A stretch of 64,000 nucleotides of DNA, from positions 744,001-808,000 of the forward strand of contig NZ_JABTEX010000001.1 in the NCBI RefSeq assembly GCF_015711645.1. The letters are read 5' to 3'. Positions 32,777-42,256 of this stretch are shown in pieces. Origin of the DNA: Planomonospora sp. ID82291. GTDB taxonomy: Bacteria > Actinomycetota > Actinomycetes > Streptosporangiales > Streptosporangiaceae. The notes under the pieces were generated by a model. That model saw only the letters and a program-made list of their open reading frames with translations. It did no database searches and had not been told where the DNA came from. The translations under genes were made by a program, and so were the position numbers. Numbering within the stretch: the stretch's first letter is position 1; each line of letters starts with the position of its first letter.

Positions 32777-33520
32777 TTGCAGACTCCGCAGGCGCCGTTC
32801 CGGGCCACCCTCGGCCGGTCGGTCCGGCTGCTCCGCGCCTTCCGCAAGGAGCAGAGCGACCCGGACTTCTTCTACGGCATGCTCGCCCGGGACACCGTCG
32901 CCCAGCTGGGGGCGTACGCCGAGCTGGACGGTGCGCTCGTCGCGGACATCGGCGGCGGTCCCGGGTACTTCACCGACGTGCTGCGGTCCGCGGGCGCCCG
33001 GCCCGTGTGCGTGGACTGCGACGCCGGGGAGATGATGGCCCGCCAGGGCGCGGCCCCGGAGGGCGCGGTGCTCGGCAGCGCCCTGGACCTCCCGCTCGCG
33101 ACGGGCGCGGTGGACGTCTGCTTCTCCTCCAACGTGCTGGAGCACGTGCCGGACCCGTGGCGGATGGCCGACGAGATGGTCCGCGTCACCCGGCCGGGCG
33201 GGGTGATCTACCTGTCCTTCACCAACTGGCTCTCCCCGTGGGGCGGCCACGAGACCTCCCCCTGGCACTACCTGGGCGGCCACCGGGCCGCCGCCCGGTA
33301 CACCCGCCGGTACGGCCGGCCCCCCAAGAACGTGTACGGCGCCGGCCTCTACCCCGTCTCGGTGGGCGCCGCCCTGCGCTGGGCCCGGCGGCACCCGGAC
33401 GTCCGGGTCCTGGACGCCCTGCCGCGCTACCACCCCCGGTGGGCCGTGCCGGTCGTCCGCGTGCCGGGGCTGCGCGAGATCGTGAGCTGGAACCTCCTGC
33501 TCATCCTGCGCCGCCGCTGA
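32777..33520 (+). CDS. class I SAM-dependent methyltransferase
   Basis: A 247-residue methyltransferase. Motif I is LVADIGGGPGYFTDVL near residue 53; NVLEHVPDPWRMADEM and LRIL-like strands follow. The substrate is unknown. The start is TTG with GAGGAGC upstream. It is divergent from GT-C paralogue 1 and overlaps the 3' end of paralogue 2 by 20 bases, so it probably modifies the same surface polymer or lipid-linked sugar. Confidence 0.88.
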   Translation: MQTPQAPFRATLGRSVRLLRAFRKEQSDPDFFYGMLARDTVAQLGAYAELDGALVADIGGGPGYFTDVLRSAGARPVCVDCDAGEMMARQGAAPEGAVLGSALDLPLATGAVDVCFSSNVLEHVPDPWRMADEMVRVTRPGGVIYLSFTNWLSPWGGHETSPWHYLGGHRAAARYTRRYGRPPKNVYGAGLYPVSVGAALRWARRHPDVRVLDALPRYHPRWAVPVVRVPGLREIVSWNLLLILRRR

Positions 33521-35381
33521 CCTCCTCCGGAAGCGCCGCCCCGACCGCGACGGCCCGCAGGCACGGCGCCGCCGCCCCCGGGTCCACCGCGATCCGCAGG
33601 TCCCCCCGGTGGACGGGGAGGGGGAGGAACACCTGCCGGTGCTCGGGGACCAGCAGGAGCCGGACGGCCGCCGCGCCCGCGTGCACCGTGACGCCGACGG
33701 GCCCGCGGACCTCGTAGTCGATCCTCGCGATGTGCCCCGGGTGCTCGGCGCGCAGGCCGACGGTGAGCGTGCGACCGCCTTCCAGCGGGAAGCAGCGGCG
33801 CCTCACCCCGTTCCGCTCCTCGGGCAGGGCGACCCCGCCGAAGATCCGGACCGGGCGGAGCCGCCCCCGCTCGTCGAAGGTGACGGCCCGGTGGGCCGGG
33901 CCGGGCCTGCGGACCCGGTCCCGGTCCGGCTCCGCCAGCGCGGGCGCCACCAGGAAGGAGCTGAGCCGCCGGTCCGCGCCGTGCCAGGGGAACAGGACGT
34001 TCTCCGGGACCAGGGTCGGGGAGATCTGGACGCCGTCCTCCAGCCGCGCCGTCTCCGCGCGGGCGTTGGCGAAGTAGCCGCGGGGGATCTCGTCCCGGAC
34101 CAGGCCGACGAAGCCGGCCGCCGACACGGCGCCGGAGACCGCGTAGCAGAGCGCGGCGACCGCGGCCACGGTCTGGTGCCCGGCGAGCGGCGGGCGCCGC
34201 CACGGCCGGTCCTCCCCCCGCAGCGGGATGAGGGCCAGCGCCAGGCACAGGGCCGTGACCGGGACCGAGTCGGCGATGTACCGGCTCTCGAAGGCGTGCT
34301 CGGGGTAGAACCTGGCCCGCGCCAGCAGGGTGACCAGTCCGTCGGCGACCACCACGAACCCGGCGGCGAGCACCCAGGCCCGCCAGGCCCGCCGCCGGTG
34401 GCGGACCGTCACCGCGACCACCGCGGCGAGGATCGCCCAGGCCAGGAGCACCGTGACGAGCGACGGCTCCACGACGGGGCCGATCGGCTCACCGGCGGCC
34501 CAGCCGACCGGGGCTCCGGTGACCAGGAGCGGGGCGGTCTGGACGAGGAACCACAGCGCGTAGTCGGCCGCCACCGACGGCTCGGGCAGCCCCAGGCCGG
34601 TCGACCCCGACCCCGCCGACAGCGACAGGTAGAGCGCGGCGTAGCCGCCGAGCAGGGCCAGGTGCCCCGCCCAGAGCAGGCGGAAGCGGCGCAGCGCCTC
34701 CCCCACGCCCGCCGCCGGGCCGCCGTCGACCAGGAACCAGGCCGTCACCGCGAAGAGCACGACCGGGATGACCACGGCCTTCTCGAAGAAGACCAGGCCC
34801 GCCAGGGTCCAGGCGAGGGTCGCCGCCCCGTGCCGGGCGCCCCCGCCGCGCGCCAGCCGCACCATGGAGCACAGGGCCAGGCACAGGGCGATCTGCAGCG
34901 GGACGATGTTGACCGCCGCCGCCGTCCAGGTGACCGTCTGGACCGCCGCCGGAGCCGCGAGCACCGCGAGCAGCGGGACGAGCACCATCCAGCGGCGGCC
35001 GAACAGCAGCAGCAGCAACCGGAGGAACGCCAGTCCCGCGCCCGCGTGCAGCGCCAGGATCAGGACCGACGCCAGGGTCCAGTCGTGGGCGTGGATCCTC
35101 GTGATCACCCACACCAGGGCGTACCCGCCCGGCATCAGGTGCCCGATGTGCACGCGGGTGAGGAAGTCCCAGTCCAGCGGCGCCTCCGCCGCGAAGGCGA
35201 TGAAGACCAGGTCGTCCTCGAAGAAGTAGGAGCCGCCCAGGGCGACGGCCTTCAGGGCCGTGGCCAGGACCGTCAGCAGCACCCCCGCGGCGGGCACGGC
35301 GTGCCGCCCGACCACCGGGTGCCCGGCCCACCGGGGCAGCCGTACCTCGAACGCGACCGGTGCGCCCGTCCCACCGCTCAC
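33501..35381 (-). CDS. GT-C-like integral membrane protein (paralogue 2)
   Basis: A 626-residue polytopic protein with the same layout as paralogue 1: first outer loop SYFFEDDLVFIAF, then VHIGHLMPGGYALVWVI, and an extracytoplasmic C-terminal domain. The two paralogues also share the RSRYIADSV / ARYVADAV segment. The GTG start overlaps the stop of the second DUF3068 gene by four bases (GTGA), so it is in the AftD operon. A glycosyltransferase role on the arabinan is inferred. Confidence 0.83.
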   Translation of the reverse strand: MSGGTGAPVAFEVRLPRWAGHPVVGRHAVPAAGVLLTVLATALKAVALGGSYFFEDDLVFIAFAAEAPLDWDFLTRVHIGHLMPGGYALVWVITRIHAHDWTLASVLILALHAGAGLAFLRLLLLLFGRRWMVLVPLLAVLAAPAAVQTVTWTAAAVNIVPLQIALCLALCSMVRLARGGGARHGAATLAWTLAGLVFFEKAVVIPVVLFAVTAWFLVDGGPAAGVGEALRRFRLLWAGHLALLGGYAALYLSLSAGSGSTGLGLPEPSVAADYALWFLVQTAPLLVTGAPVGWAAGEPIGPVVEPSLVTVLLAWAILAAVVAVTVRHRRRAWRAWVLAAGFVVVADGLVTLLARARFYPEHAFESRYIADSVPVTALCLALALIPLRGEDRPWRRPPLAGHQTVAAVAALCYAVSGAVSAAGFVGLVRDEIPRGYFANARAETARLEDGVQISPTLVPENVLFPWHGADRRLSSFLVAPALAEPDRDRVRRPGPAHRAVTFDERGRLRPVRIFGGVALPEERNGVRRRCFPLEGGRTLTVGLRAEHPGHIARIDYEVRGPVGVTVHAGAAAVRLLLVPEHRQVFLPLPVHRGDLRIAVDPGAAAPCLRAVAVGAALPEEVSGGAG

Positions 35382-36349
35382 CCGGTCTCCGTCTCGGTTC
35401 TCGACGTCTCCCCCGCCTCCCGCGCGGCGGGCGGCCTCGGCCGGCGCAGCCGCAGCGCGAGCAGTCCCAGCGCGGCGCCCAGGACGAGGAGCCCGCCCGG
35501 CATCACCTCCCGCAGGAGCAGGATCCGGCGGGCGAAGGCCCGCGCCTCCTCGACCTGGGCCGCGACGTCCTCGGGGACCATCGTCAGGCGGGCCTGGAGG
35601 ATCAGCTTGCGCTCGACCCCGTCGATCGTGCGCAGGGCCTGCCGGTGGCGCTCCTCGACCTTCACCGTCAGACCGCTCTCCGGCTCGACCCAGAGCGTCC
35701 TGGTCACCTCGGCGTAGCGGGAGACCCCGACCACGCGCCGGTCCGGCAGGCCCATGGCCCGGCCGGGGTACTCACCGGACCTCGCCTCGACCTCGACCGG
35801 TCCCGCCGTGTAGCCGTAGCGGTGCGTCCGCAGCCCTCGGACGTCCTCCTCCCGCTCGAAGCGCAGGGTGACCGCCCGGCGCAGCACCGTGTCGTACATC
35901 GGGTAGGAGCGCGGCTCCGCTCCGGGGGGGAGCCGGAACGCCAGCCCCGACTGCCGCGTCTCGGCGTCGGAGTCGACGTACCCCCCGCAGCAGTCGACCG
36001 CCGCCGCCGTCCTGCGGTCGAAGGCGGACCGGCGCTCGTGGTAGCCGATCCGCCGGCCCTGGCCGGTCTCGATCGAGGTGAACTCCGTCCACACGCCGGT
36101 CCGCTCGTCCCCCGCGGTGGTGTCGCCCCTCAGCGTGACCTTGGCCACGAGCGTGGCCCCCGTCCGGGAGACGAGCGTCCCGGGGTCGAAGTAGGCGCCG
36201 TCCGCCGTGGCCAGGCGGTAGGTCCTGTCCTGCTCCCGCGGCAGGAGCAGGACGCTCTCCTGGACCGGGAAGCGCATCAGCGCCGCGAGGGTGAGGAAGA
36301 ACGCGCCGGCGGCCAGCACCGCCGTCCAGGGGACCGGCCGCGGGGTCAC
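35378..36349 (-). CDS. DUF3068 (PorA-family) protein, second copy
   Basis: A 323-residue protein with an N-terminal helix (TAVLAAGAFFLTLAALM), an extracytoplasmic domain with VDCCGGYVDS (the same vicinal Cys pair as the first copy) and a C-terminal helix. The GTG start at 36349 overlaps the AftD stop by four bases. Two DUF3068 genes, one in the precursor operon and one in the transferase operon, point to a role in surface-arabinan export or assembly. That is inference. Confidence 0.85.
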   Translation of the reverse strand: MTPRPVPWTAVLAAGAFFLTLAALMRFPVQESVLLLPREQDRTYRLATADGAYFDPGTLVSRTGATLVAKVTLRGDTTAGDERTGVWTEFTSIETGQGRRIGYHERRSAFDRRTAAAVDCCGGYVDSDAETRQSGLAFRLPPGAEPRSYPMYDTVLRRAVTLRFEREEDVRGLRTHRYGYTAGPVEVEARSGEYPGRAMGLPDRRVVGVSRYAEVTRTLWVEPESGLTVKVEERHRQALRTIDGVERKLILQARLTMVPEDVAAQVEEARAFARRILLLREVMPGGLLVLGAALGLLALRLRRPRPPAAREAGETSRTETETG

Positions 36350-39300
36350 GCGTCCACCGCCTGCTTCTCCGGCCGGCGCACGACGGCGGGCGGTCCCGGG
36401 TCCGGCGTCTGCCGCCGCGCGCTCCCGCGGACGGGGACCGCCGCCATCAGCAGGGCGACCGTGACCAGGCAGAGCGCCTGCGCGGCGGTCTCGGCCCCCG
36501 CGCCGGCGCCGGACGCCCGGCCGGCGGCGAGCGCCGCCCCGGCCAGGCCGAGCGGGACCGCGGCCGCCCACGGCTCCGTCACCGCGCCCGCGACGCCGGG
36601 CAGCGGTCCGCCGCGCGCGTGCCGGGCCTCGGCCACCGTCCCCAGCCAGGTGTACAGGACCAGCGTCCCGCACACGACGGCGGCGCCGGCGAACCCGCCG
36701 GCCCACAGCCCGGCGAGGGGGGCCAGCGGCCAGACCCAGGCCGCGCGGACCGCGGCGGGCGCCGTGCCCGCCGGGTGCCGCGCCGTACGGCGGGCGGGCA
36801 CGCAGGCCGCCGCGACCACCAGGAGCACCAGGGCCAGCCCGCCGAACAGCGTCGCCCGGTAGATCGCGTCGGGCCCGTAGCGCATGGTCACGATCCCCGC
36901 TCCGGCGGGCACCTCCCAGGCCTGCCGCCAGCCGTCCAGCCGGACCGGGGTGAGCGGTTCGCCGTCCAGGTGGGCCTGCCACCCCCGGTTGAAGTTCTCG
37001 TTGACCACCAGGTAGGAGGGTTCGGCGGCCGAGACGCGCACGCGCCGCTCCGCCGGCCCCCAGATCTCGGTGCTGACCGGGACCGCGTCCGTCCCGGCGG
37101 TCTTCTCCGCCCCGGCGGTCTTCTCCGCCCCGGCGGCGGACGGGCGCAGGAGCATCGACTCGATCCGGAAGGCGTCGAGGGGGGTGGCGGAGACCCGCAC
37201 CGGTCCGGCCGCCAGCTCGACCGGCACGCAGGAGCGGTACCCGAGCGGGCGGCCGTTCAGCACGTCGCCCAGGGTCCCCTCCACGATCCGGGTGGCCACC
37301 GGGTTGCCGTTCACGGTGAGCGCCGGACCGCCGCCGCAGGGCAGCCGGAGGGGGAGGGAGTCCAGCGATCCCAGGGGCGCGACCCCCGGGACGGCGATCT
37401 CCGCCACCTCGATCGGCCGGGCGGCGGAGGCCGAGAACCGGATCACCAGCCGGTCCGTGCGCAGCGGGGCGAAGGTGACCAGGTCGTCGGCGTCGATCCA
37501 GCCCTGCACGGTCCGCCCGCCGCCCTGCACGGTCACCTTGACCGGCGGCCGCCCCAGGTAGGAGTCCGGCAGGAGAACCCGCAGCCGCGAGACCGTCGTC
37601 TCCCTGCCGAGTTCGACGGTCAGGGACGGCTCGCGGTCGGCGCCGTGGGCGTACCAGAGGGTGCCCAGGTCGCCGTCCATGGCCGCGCGGCCGAGCACCG
37701 CCGGGTGGTCGGTGACCGTGGAGGAGGCGGTCACCTTCGGGAAGACCCCGGGCAGGCCGGTGAGCCGCCCGGCCGTGACGGGGTCGGTCAGCACGGTCCG
37801 CCCGGTGACGACCCGCGACCCGCCCGACCGGACGGTGAACCCGCGGTCGAACCCGAAGCCGTCCTCGCCCAGGATCTCCAGATGCGGCGAGCAGGTCCAC
37901 GTGCTGGAACCCCGCATGCAGGCCGGAGCGTCGCCCTGCCGGGTGAGCAGGACCGCACCCGGGTCCCGCCCGGTCGCCGGCGGGACCACGACCCTGCGGC
38001 CCGCCTCCACCCCGGGGACGGCCACCTCGGCGATCCCGACCCGGTTGCCGAAGGCCGCCTCCGGTTCGTGCGCCAGCCGGGTCACCCGGATCCTCAGCCA
38101 GGAGCTCCGGCCGGGCGGCGGCGTGACGGCCTGGGGGCCGGCCGTCCGGAGCACCGGGACCCGGCGGGTCCCGGCGGCCGTCTCCAGGGAGATCTCCGCC
38201 ACCGGCGGCCCGACCGACCGCTCGAACGCCACCGTGATGCGCGGGATCTCCATGCTCTCGACGAGCCGCAGCTCCAGCCACTGCCCGACCGCGCCGGCCC
38301 ATCCGTCGGAACGCCAGCTCGTCCGCAGGTCGCCGTCGACCGCCGCGTACGGCTGCCGCCCCGGGTCGCGCCGCTCCCCCACGGCGGTGACGTCCGACTC
38401 CGAGGAGGAGGCGAGCACGTCCGCGATGCCGGAGTAGCGGGCCGACGCGGTGGCGCTCCGCCACGCCGGATCCGTCAGGTCGGAGACCGTCTTCCGGCGC
38501 AGGGGCTGCTCCTCGGTGAGCGTGGCCGTGCCGATCCGGCGCACGTCGCCGAAGACGATCTCACGGCGGCGCAGCGTGTCGGTCGCCACCGTGTCGCCCG
38601 GCGGCACGGCGCCCGCTCCCGGCTCGTCGCCCAGCAGCAGGGGCCGGTCGTCGTCGAGCAGCCCCTCCTCCGCCAGGGCGAGCGCGGCCTCCGGCGCTCC
38701 GGTCGCCCGCAGCGCGCCCCGGCGGGGCACGGTGGCGGCCCGCGGCGCCGGGTCGGGGACCGCGTAGACCTCCAGGGCGGGATACGGCTGGTCGAACCAG
38801 CCGGAGGCGGTGGAACCGGAGACGCTGCCGATCTCCGGGCCGAAGGCGGCGACCCGTTCCAGGCCGCCGGACTCGGCGATGGTCTCGTGGACCCGGGCGG
38901 GCCAGGCGGTGCCGAGCGTCTCCCGGGCGAGGTCGTTGCGGACGAGCAGGTAGGTGACGCCGATCCGGCGCAGCGCGGAGGTCAGGCCGGGCGAGCCCTC
39001 ACCGGTGGCGAAGCGCTCGTCGACCGCCTGGAGCAGCCGGGCCAGGCCGGGCGATCCCCAGGGCACGTTGGTGTGGGTGGCCCAGCGCACGGTCAGCAGC
39101 GACTGCGCGGGCTCGTCCATCGGGCGCCCCCACACGTACTCGCCCCGGCGCGAGCCGGGCGCGGCGAGCACCATCCCGTCCCCGGTGTGCTCGTTGAGCC
39201 AGGCGGCGGCGTCCCGCCAGTAGGCGGGGACCTCGCTGAACCCCCCGGCTGGGGTCACGCCCGCGAAGGCGACGGGGGCGACGGTCAGGGCGACCGTCCC

Positions 39301-40503
39301 CGAGGCGACGAGGAGGGCGGGGTCGCGCAGCCGGGCGGGGACGGCCGCCGGGAGCGCGGCCAGGCCGAGCGCGAGCGGGAGCCGGACGAGGGCGTCGAAC
39401 TTGTGCAGGTTGCGGAAGGGCGCGAGCGGGCCGTCCAGCAGCGCCCGCACCTGCTCGGTCCAGGGGTGGACGAACGCGTCCGCGTGGCCGAAGGAGAGGA
39501 TCACGATCCCCGCCAGCGCGGTGACGGCGAGGAACGACCGCTCCGGAGTGCCCCGGGCGGCGATCCCGGCGACGCCGAGCCCGGCGACCAGCGCGGTCGC
39601 CGCGATCAGCCAGGGGGTGGTGGCCTGCTCGAACGCGGCGGGCAGCCAGGCGTTGCCGTCCACCGCCAGGAACGAGATCCAGCCGGAGGTGCCGCGCAGG
39701 ATGTTGAGCAGCGAGGTGACGCTGGTGGTCGCGGACGCCGTCTCGATGAAGGGCAGGAAGGAGAAGATGTACCGCCCCATCACCAGCAGCGGGACCAGCC
39801 ACCACATCGACACCGCGCCGACGCACGCGAGCCACCAGGCCAGCAGCCTCCGCCTGCGCGGGCCCCTGCGGCGGGTGAGCAGGTACAGCAGCGGGACGGC
39901 CAGCACGGCGAGCTCGGCCACCGCGTTGATCCCGCCGGCGAACAGGAAGGCCAGCGCCGACAGGGCCGCCGCCCGGCGCGGGCTCACGTCCCCGGAGGCG
40001 GCGCGCACCAGCGGCAGCAGGATCCACGGCAGCACCGCGCTCGGCTGGAACTCCGAGGAGTTGATCCCGATCAGCGTGATCGCGTGCGGGGCCAGCGCGT
40101 AGGCGAGACCGGCCAGGATCCGGGTCGCCGGCGTGCCGGTGCCCATCGCGCGGGCCAGCCGCTCCACCCCCAGGAAGGCCGCGCACAGCACCGCGGTCAT
40201 CCACAGCCGCTGGATGTTCCACGGCGGCATGTCCAGCGCCTCGAAGAGGGCGTAGAACGGGCCCATCGGGAAGAGGTAGCCGTGCGCCTGGTTCTGCAGG
40301 TGGCCGAAGAAGGCCCCGTCCCACAGGTGCACCGCCCGCGACAGGAAGCCCAGCGGGTTGAGCGCCATGTCGAGCTTGGTCTCGGAGATGATCCGGCCGG
40401 GCGAGGTGTTGAACGCGACGGCGCCCAGCAGCAGGCAGCCCGCCAGCAGGCGCAGCCGGTGCCGCATCCGGACGGAGGCCGCGGCCGTGCTGTCAGGGGT
40501 CAT
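36346..40503 (-). CDS. aftD: alpha-(1->3)-arabinofuranosyltransferase (AftD-like)
   Basis: A 1385-residue protein, close to the about 1400 of mycobacterial AftD. The N-terminal third is a GT-C membrane domain (loop segment IISETKLDMALNPLGF with the acidic residue, then about ten helices). The remainder is extracytoplasmic, with galactose-binding-like beta-sandwich modules (segments SWRSDGWAGAVGQWLELRL and GTLWYAHGADREPSLTVEL) and a last helical hairpin near the C-terminus. It would add alpha-1,3 arabinofuranosyl branches from decaprenylphospho-arabinose. The start ATG lacks a strong ribosome site. Downstream DUF3068 overlaps by four bases. Confidence 0.9.
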   Translation of the reverse strand: MTPDSTAAASVRMRHRLRLLAGCLLLGAVAFNTSPGRIISETKLDMALNPLGFLSRAVHLWDGAFFGHLQNQAHGYLFPMGPFYALFEALDMPPWNIQRLWMTAVLCAAFLGVERLARAMGTGTPATRILAGLAYALAPHAITLIGINSSEFQPSAVLPWILLPLVRAASGDVSPRRAAALSALAFLFAGGINAVAELAVLAVPLLYLLTRRRGPRRRRLLAWWLACVGAVSMWWLVPLLVMGRYIFSFLPFIETASATTSVTSLLNILRGTSGWISFLAVDGNAWLPAAFEQATTPWLIAATALVAGLGVAGIAARGTPERSFLAVTALAGIVILSFGHADAFVHPWTEQVRALLDGPLAPFRNLHKFDALVRLPLALGLAALPAAVPARLRDPALLVASGTVALTVAPVAFAGVTPAGGFSEVPAYWRDAAAWLNEHTGDGMVLAAPGSRRGEYVWGRPMDEPAQSLLTVRWATHTNVPWGSPGLARLLQAVDERFATGEGSPGLTSALRRIGVTYLLVRNDLARETLGTAWPARVHETIAESGGLERVAAFGPEIGSVSGSTASGWFDQPYPALEVYAVPDPAPRAATVPRRGALRATGAPEAALALAEEGLLDDDRPLLLGDEPGAGAVPPGDTVATDTLRRREIVFGDVRRIGTATLTEEQPLRRKTVSDLTDPAWRSATASARYSGIADVLASSSESDVTAVGERRDPGRQPYAAVDGDLRTSWRSDGWAGAVGQWLELRLVESMEIPRITVAFERSVGPPVAEISLETAAGTRRVPVLRTAGPQAVTPPPGRSSWLRIRVTRLAHEPEAAFGNRVGIAEVAVPGVEAGRRVVVPPATGRDPGAVLLTRQGDAPACMRGSSTWTCSPHLEILGEDGFGFDRGFTVRSGGSRVVTGRTVLTDPVTAGRLTGLPGVFPKVTASSTVTDHPAVLGRAAMDGDLGTLWYAHGADREPSLTVELGRETTVSRLRVLLPDSYLGRPPVKVTVQGGGRTVQGWIDADDLVTFAPLRTDRLVIRFSASAARPIEVAEIAVPGVAPLGSLDSLPLRLPCGGGPALTVNGNPVATRIVEGTLGDVLNGRPLGYRSCVPVELAAGPVRVSATPLDAFRIESMLLRPSAAGAEKTAGAEKTAGTDAVPVSTEIWGPAERRVRVSAAEPSYLVVNENFNRGWQAHLDGEPLTPVRLDGWRQAWEVPAGAGIVTMRYGPDAIYRATLFGGLALVLLVVAAACVPARRTARHPAGTAPAAVRAAWVWPLAPLAGLWAGGFAGAAVVCGTLVLYTWLGTVAEARHARGGPLPGVAGAVTEPWAAAVPLGLAGAALAAGRASGAGAGAETAAQALCLVTVALLMAAVPVRGSARRQTPDPGPPAVVRRPEKQAVDA

Positions 40504-40538
40504 CGGGAGGTCACCGCGGGGCTCACGCAGGGTCGGTC

Positions 40539-41885
40539 TCACGCAGGGTCGGTCTCGCTTACGGCGAGACGGAGGTCGGAGGCTCCGGCCAGGGGGCGGC
40601 CTGCGCCCGCGGACCGGCGTCGACGGTCGGATACGGAGTCGGATATGGAGAGGTCTGTGGCGATAAGCCTGGTTATCGTAGCGCCGGTTCGCCCCCAGGT
40701 GAACTCCCCCGCCCAGGCCCGGCACGCCTGCTGGATCTCCGCCCGCCGCGCCGGGTCGGACAGTTCCCCGAGCGCCCGCTCGACCGCGGCGGCGAGCGTC
40801 TCCCCGTCCCGGACCAGCCAGCCGGTCACGCCGTCGCGGACCGAGTCGCGCAGTCCCGCCACGTCGTAGGCGACCGTGGGCACGCCGAAGGCCGCCGCCT
40901 CGATCACCGTCAGGCCCCAGCCCTCGAACTCCGAGGCCGTCACGTTCAGCAGGGCCGCGCTCAGCACGGCGTTCTTGTCCGGCTCGGCGAGGAAGCCGTG
41001 CAGGTGGACGCGGTCGGCGACGCCCCGCTCGGCGGCGAACGCGGCCAGGGCGCCGGACTCCGGCCCGCGCCCGACGACGTGCACGTGCAGACCGGGACGG
41101 CTCCGCCCGAGGTCGGCGGCGAGGCCGACCACGCGCTCGACGCGCTTGTGGCCGACCAGCCGGCCCAGGTAGACCACGGCCGGATCGCCCGGCACGGTCA
41201 GCCGCGCGACGGGCCGGACCGCCGGGCCCCCGTTGGGCACGACCTGGATCGGGGCCGTCCAGCGCAGCCGGGCGCGCAGGTCGTCCCGGGAGGACTCCGA
41301 GACGGTGACCGTCAGGCGGCGCCGGTAGAGCAGGCGGGCCACCGGCCCCTCGATGAAGCAGCCGATCCTGGCCAGCCAGGCGGGGAAGAACGCGTAGAAC
41401 TGCCGGTCGTGGACGTGGTGCACCAGGCAGATGACCGAGGTGCGGCGGCGCACGACGAGCGGGGAGAAGAACGGGATGCCGTTCATCGAGTCGATGACGA
41501 CGTCGAAGGAGCGGCGGCGCAGCAGCAGCCAGAGCGGGACGAGCAGGTAGACCAGGTAGCGGTTGCCCATCCGGTGCAGCGTGATGCCGTCGAGGTGCTC
41601 GCTCCCGGCCTGGCCGGGCTCCCGGCTGGTGGCGAAGTGCACCGTCGCGCCCTGGGCGGCCAGGTGGCGGCCGACCTGCCAGGCGTACTCCTCCGCGCCG
41701 CCCGCCACCGACTGCTGCGGCTCCCGGAAGTTCAGCACCGCCACCCTGACGCCGTCCAGCGGGGCCCCGGCGGGCTCCTCCCGCGCGTCCCCGCCCTGCC
41801 GCCCTCCGGTCTCCAGACTCAGCCGGGGCCGCGGTGCGGCCGGCGGATGCGGCGCGGCGGCCGCCTTCCCACGGGATAGGACCAC
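40539..41885 (-). CDS. GT4-family glycosyltransferase
   Basis: A 448-residue GT-B glycosyltransferase. The N-terminal domain has VLNFREPQQSVAGGAEEYAW near residue 50, a nucleotide-sugar acceptor-side glycine motif. The C-terminal domain has VVYLGRLVGHKRVERVVGLA and the EX7E region TASEFEGWGLTVIEAAAFG. The start is GTG at 41885 with GGAGGAG upstream; a longer frame exists but lacks such a site. It sits between DUF2613 and AftD, so it probably acts on the same surface glycan in the cytoplasm. Donor and acceptor are unknown. Confidence 0.88.
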   Translation of the reverse strand: MVLSRGKAAAAPHPPAAPRPRLSLETGGRQGGDAREEPAGAPLDGVRVAVLNFREPQQSVAGGAEEYAWQVGRHLAAQGATVHFATSREPGQAGSEHLDGITLHRMGNRYLVYLLVPLWLLLRRRSFDVVIDSMNGIPFFSPLVVRRRTSVICLVHHVHDRQFYAFFPAWLARIGCFIEGPVARLLYRRRLTVTVSESSRDDLRARLRWTAPIQVVPNGGPAVRPVARLTVPGDPAVVYLGRLVGHKRVERVVGLAADLGRSRPGLHVHVVGRGPESGALAAFAAERGVADRVHLHGFLAEPDKNAVLSAALLNVTASEFEGWGLTVIEAAAFGVPTVAYDVAGLRDSVRDGVTGWLVRDGETLAAAVERALGELSDPARRAEIQQACRAWAGEFTWGRTGATITRLIATDLSISDSVSDRRRRSAGAGRPLAGASDLRLAVSETDPA

Positions 41886-42040
41886 GATCTCTCCTCCACT
41901 CCGTGCTCCGCGCACGGCCGGACCAGGGCACGGCGGAGCCGGGCCCCGAGCTGGTCAGGGCATGACGACGTCAGACCCCTGGCCGATCACCCGGCCGATC
42001 ACTGATGTCCGGCCCCGCCTGGCCGGTGAAGAGGTGTGCT

Positions 42041-42063
42041 CGGGGGCCGCCGGGCGGCCCCCG
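42041..42063 (-). terminator. hairpin after the DUF2613 gene
   Basis: A perfect ten-base stem CGGGGGCCGC / GCGGCCCCCG with a three-base loop lies directly after the stop codon on the minus strand. It may attenuate transcription into the GT4-AftD genes. The remaining gap to 41885 has no other clear element. Confidence 0.65.
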
Positions 42064-42066
42064 CGA

Positions 42067-42198
42067 TCACTTGTCGCCGTAGTTGTACAGCGGCCTGTTG
42101 GGCGGCTCCGGCGTGGGCGCGGCGACGTTGACTACTGCCACAGAGGCACCGACCGCAAGGACCGCTCCGACGGCCAGTGCTGCGAGCACGCGTATCAC
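42067..42198 (-). CDS. DUF2613 small secreted protein
   Basis: A 43-residue peptide. It starts MIRVLAALAVGAVLAVGASV, a signal or anchor helix, followed by a short Pro-rich exposed tail ending NRPLYNYGDK. The start is GTG with GAGGGAG upstream. The homologous small protein lies next to aftD in mycobacteria (Rv0236A, DUF2613), and the same neighbourhood here supports it being a real gene. It is preceded by a good promoter and followed by a hairpin. Function unknown. Confidence 0.8.
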   Translation of the reverse strand: MIRVLAALAVGAVLAVGASVAVVNVAAPTPEPPNRPLYNYGDK

Positions 42199-42256
42199 TG
42201 AGCTCTCCCTCACAGATTCGGACAGTGTGCCGAGAGTAGAACGTGATTCATCTCAT

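Noticed and set aside
36619-40869. A 1416-codon frame opposite AftD
   Set aside because: Antisense shadow of aftD: composition is Arg/Gly/His/Pro-rich and there is no start context or domain.
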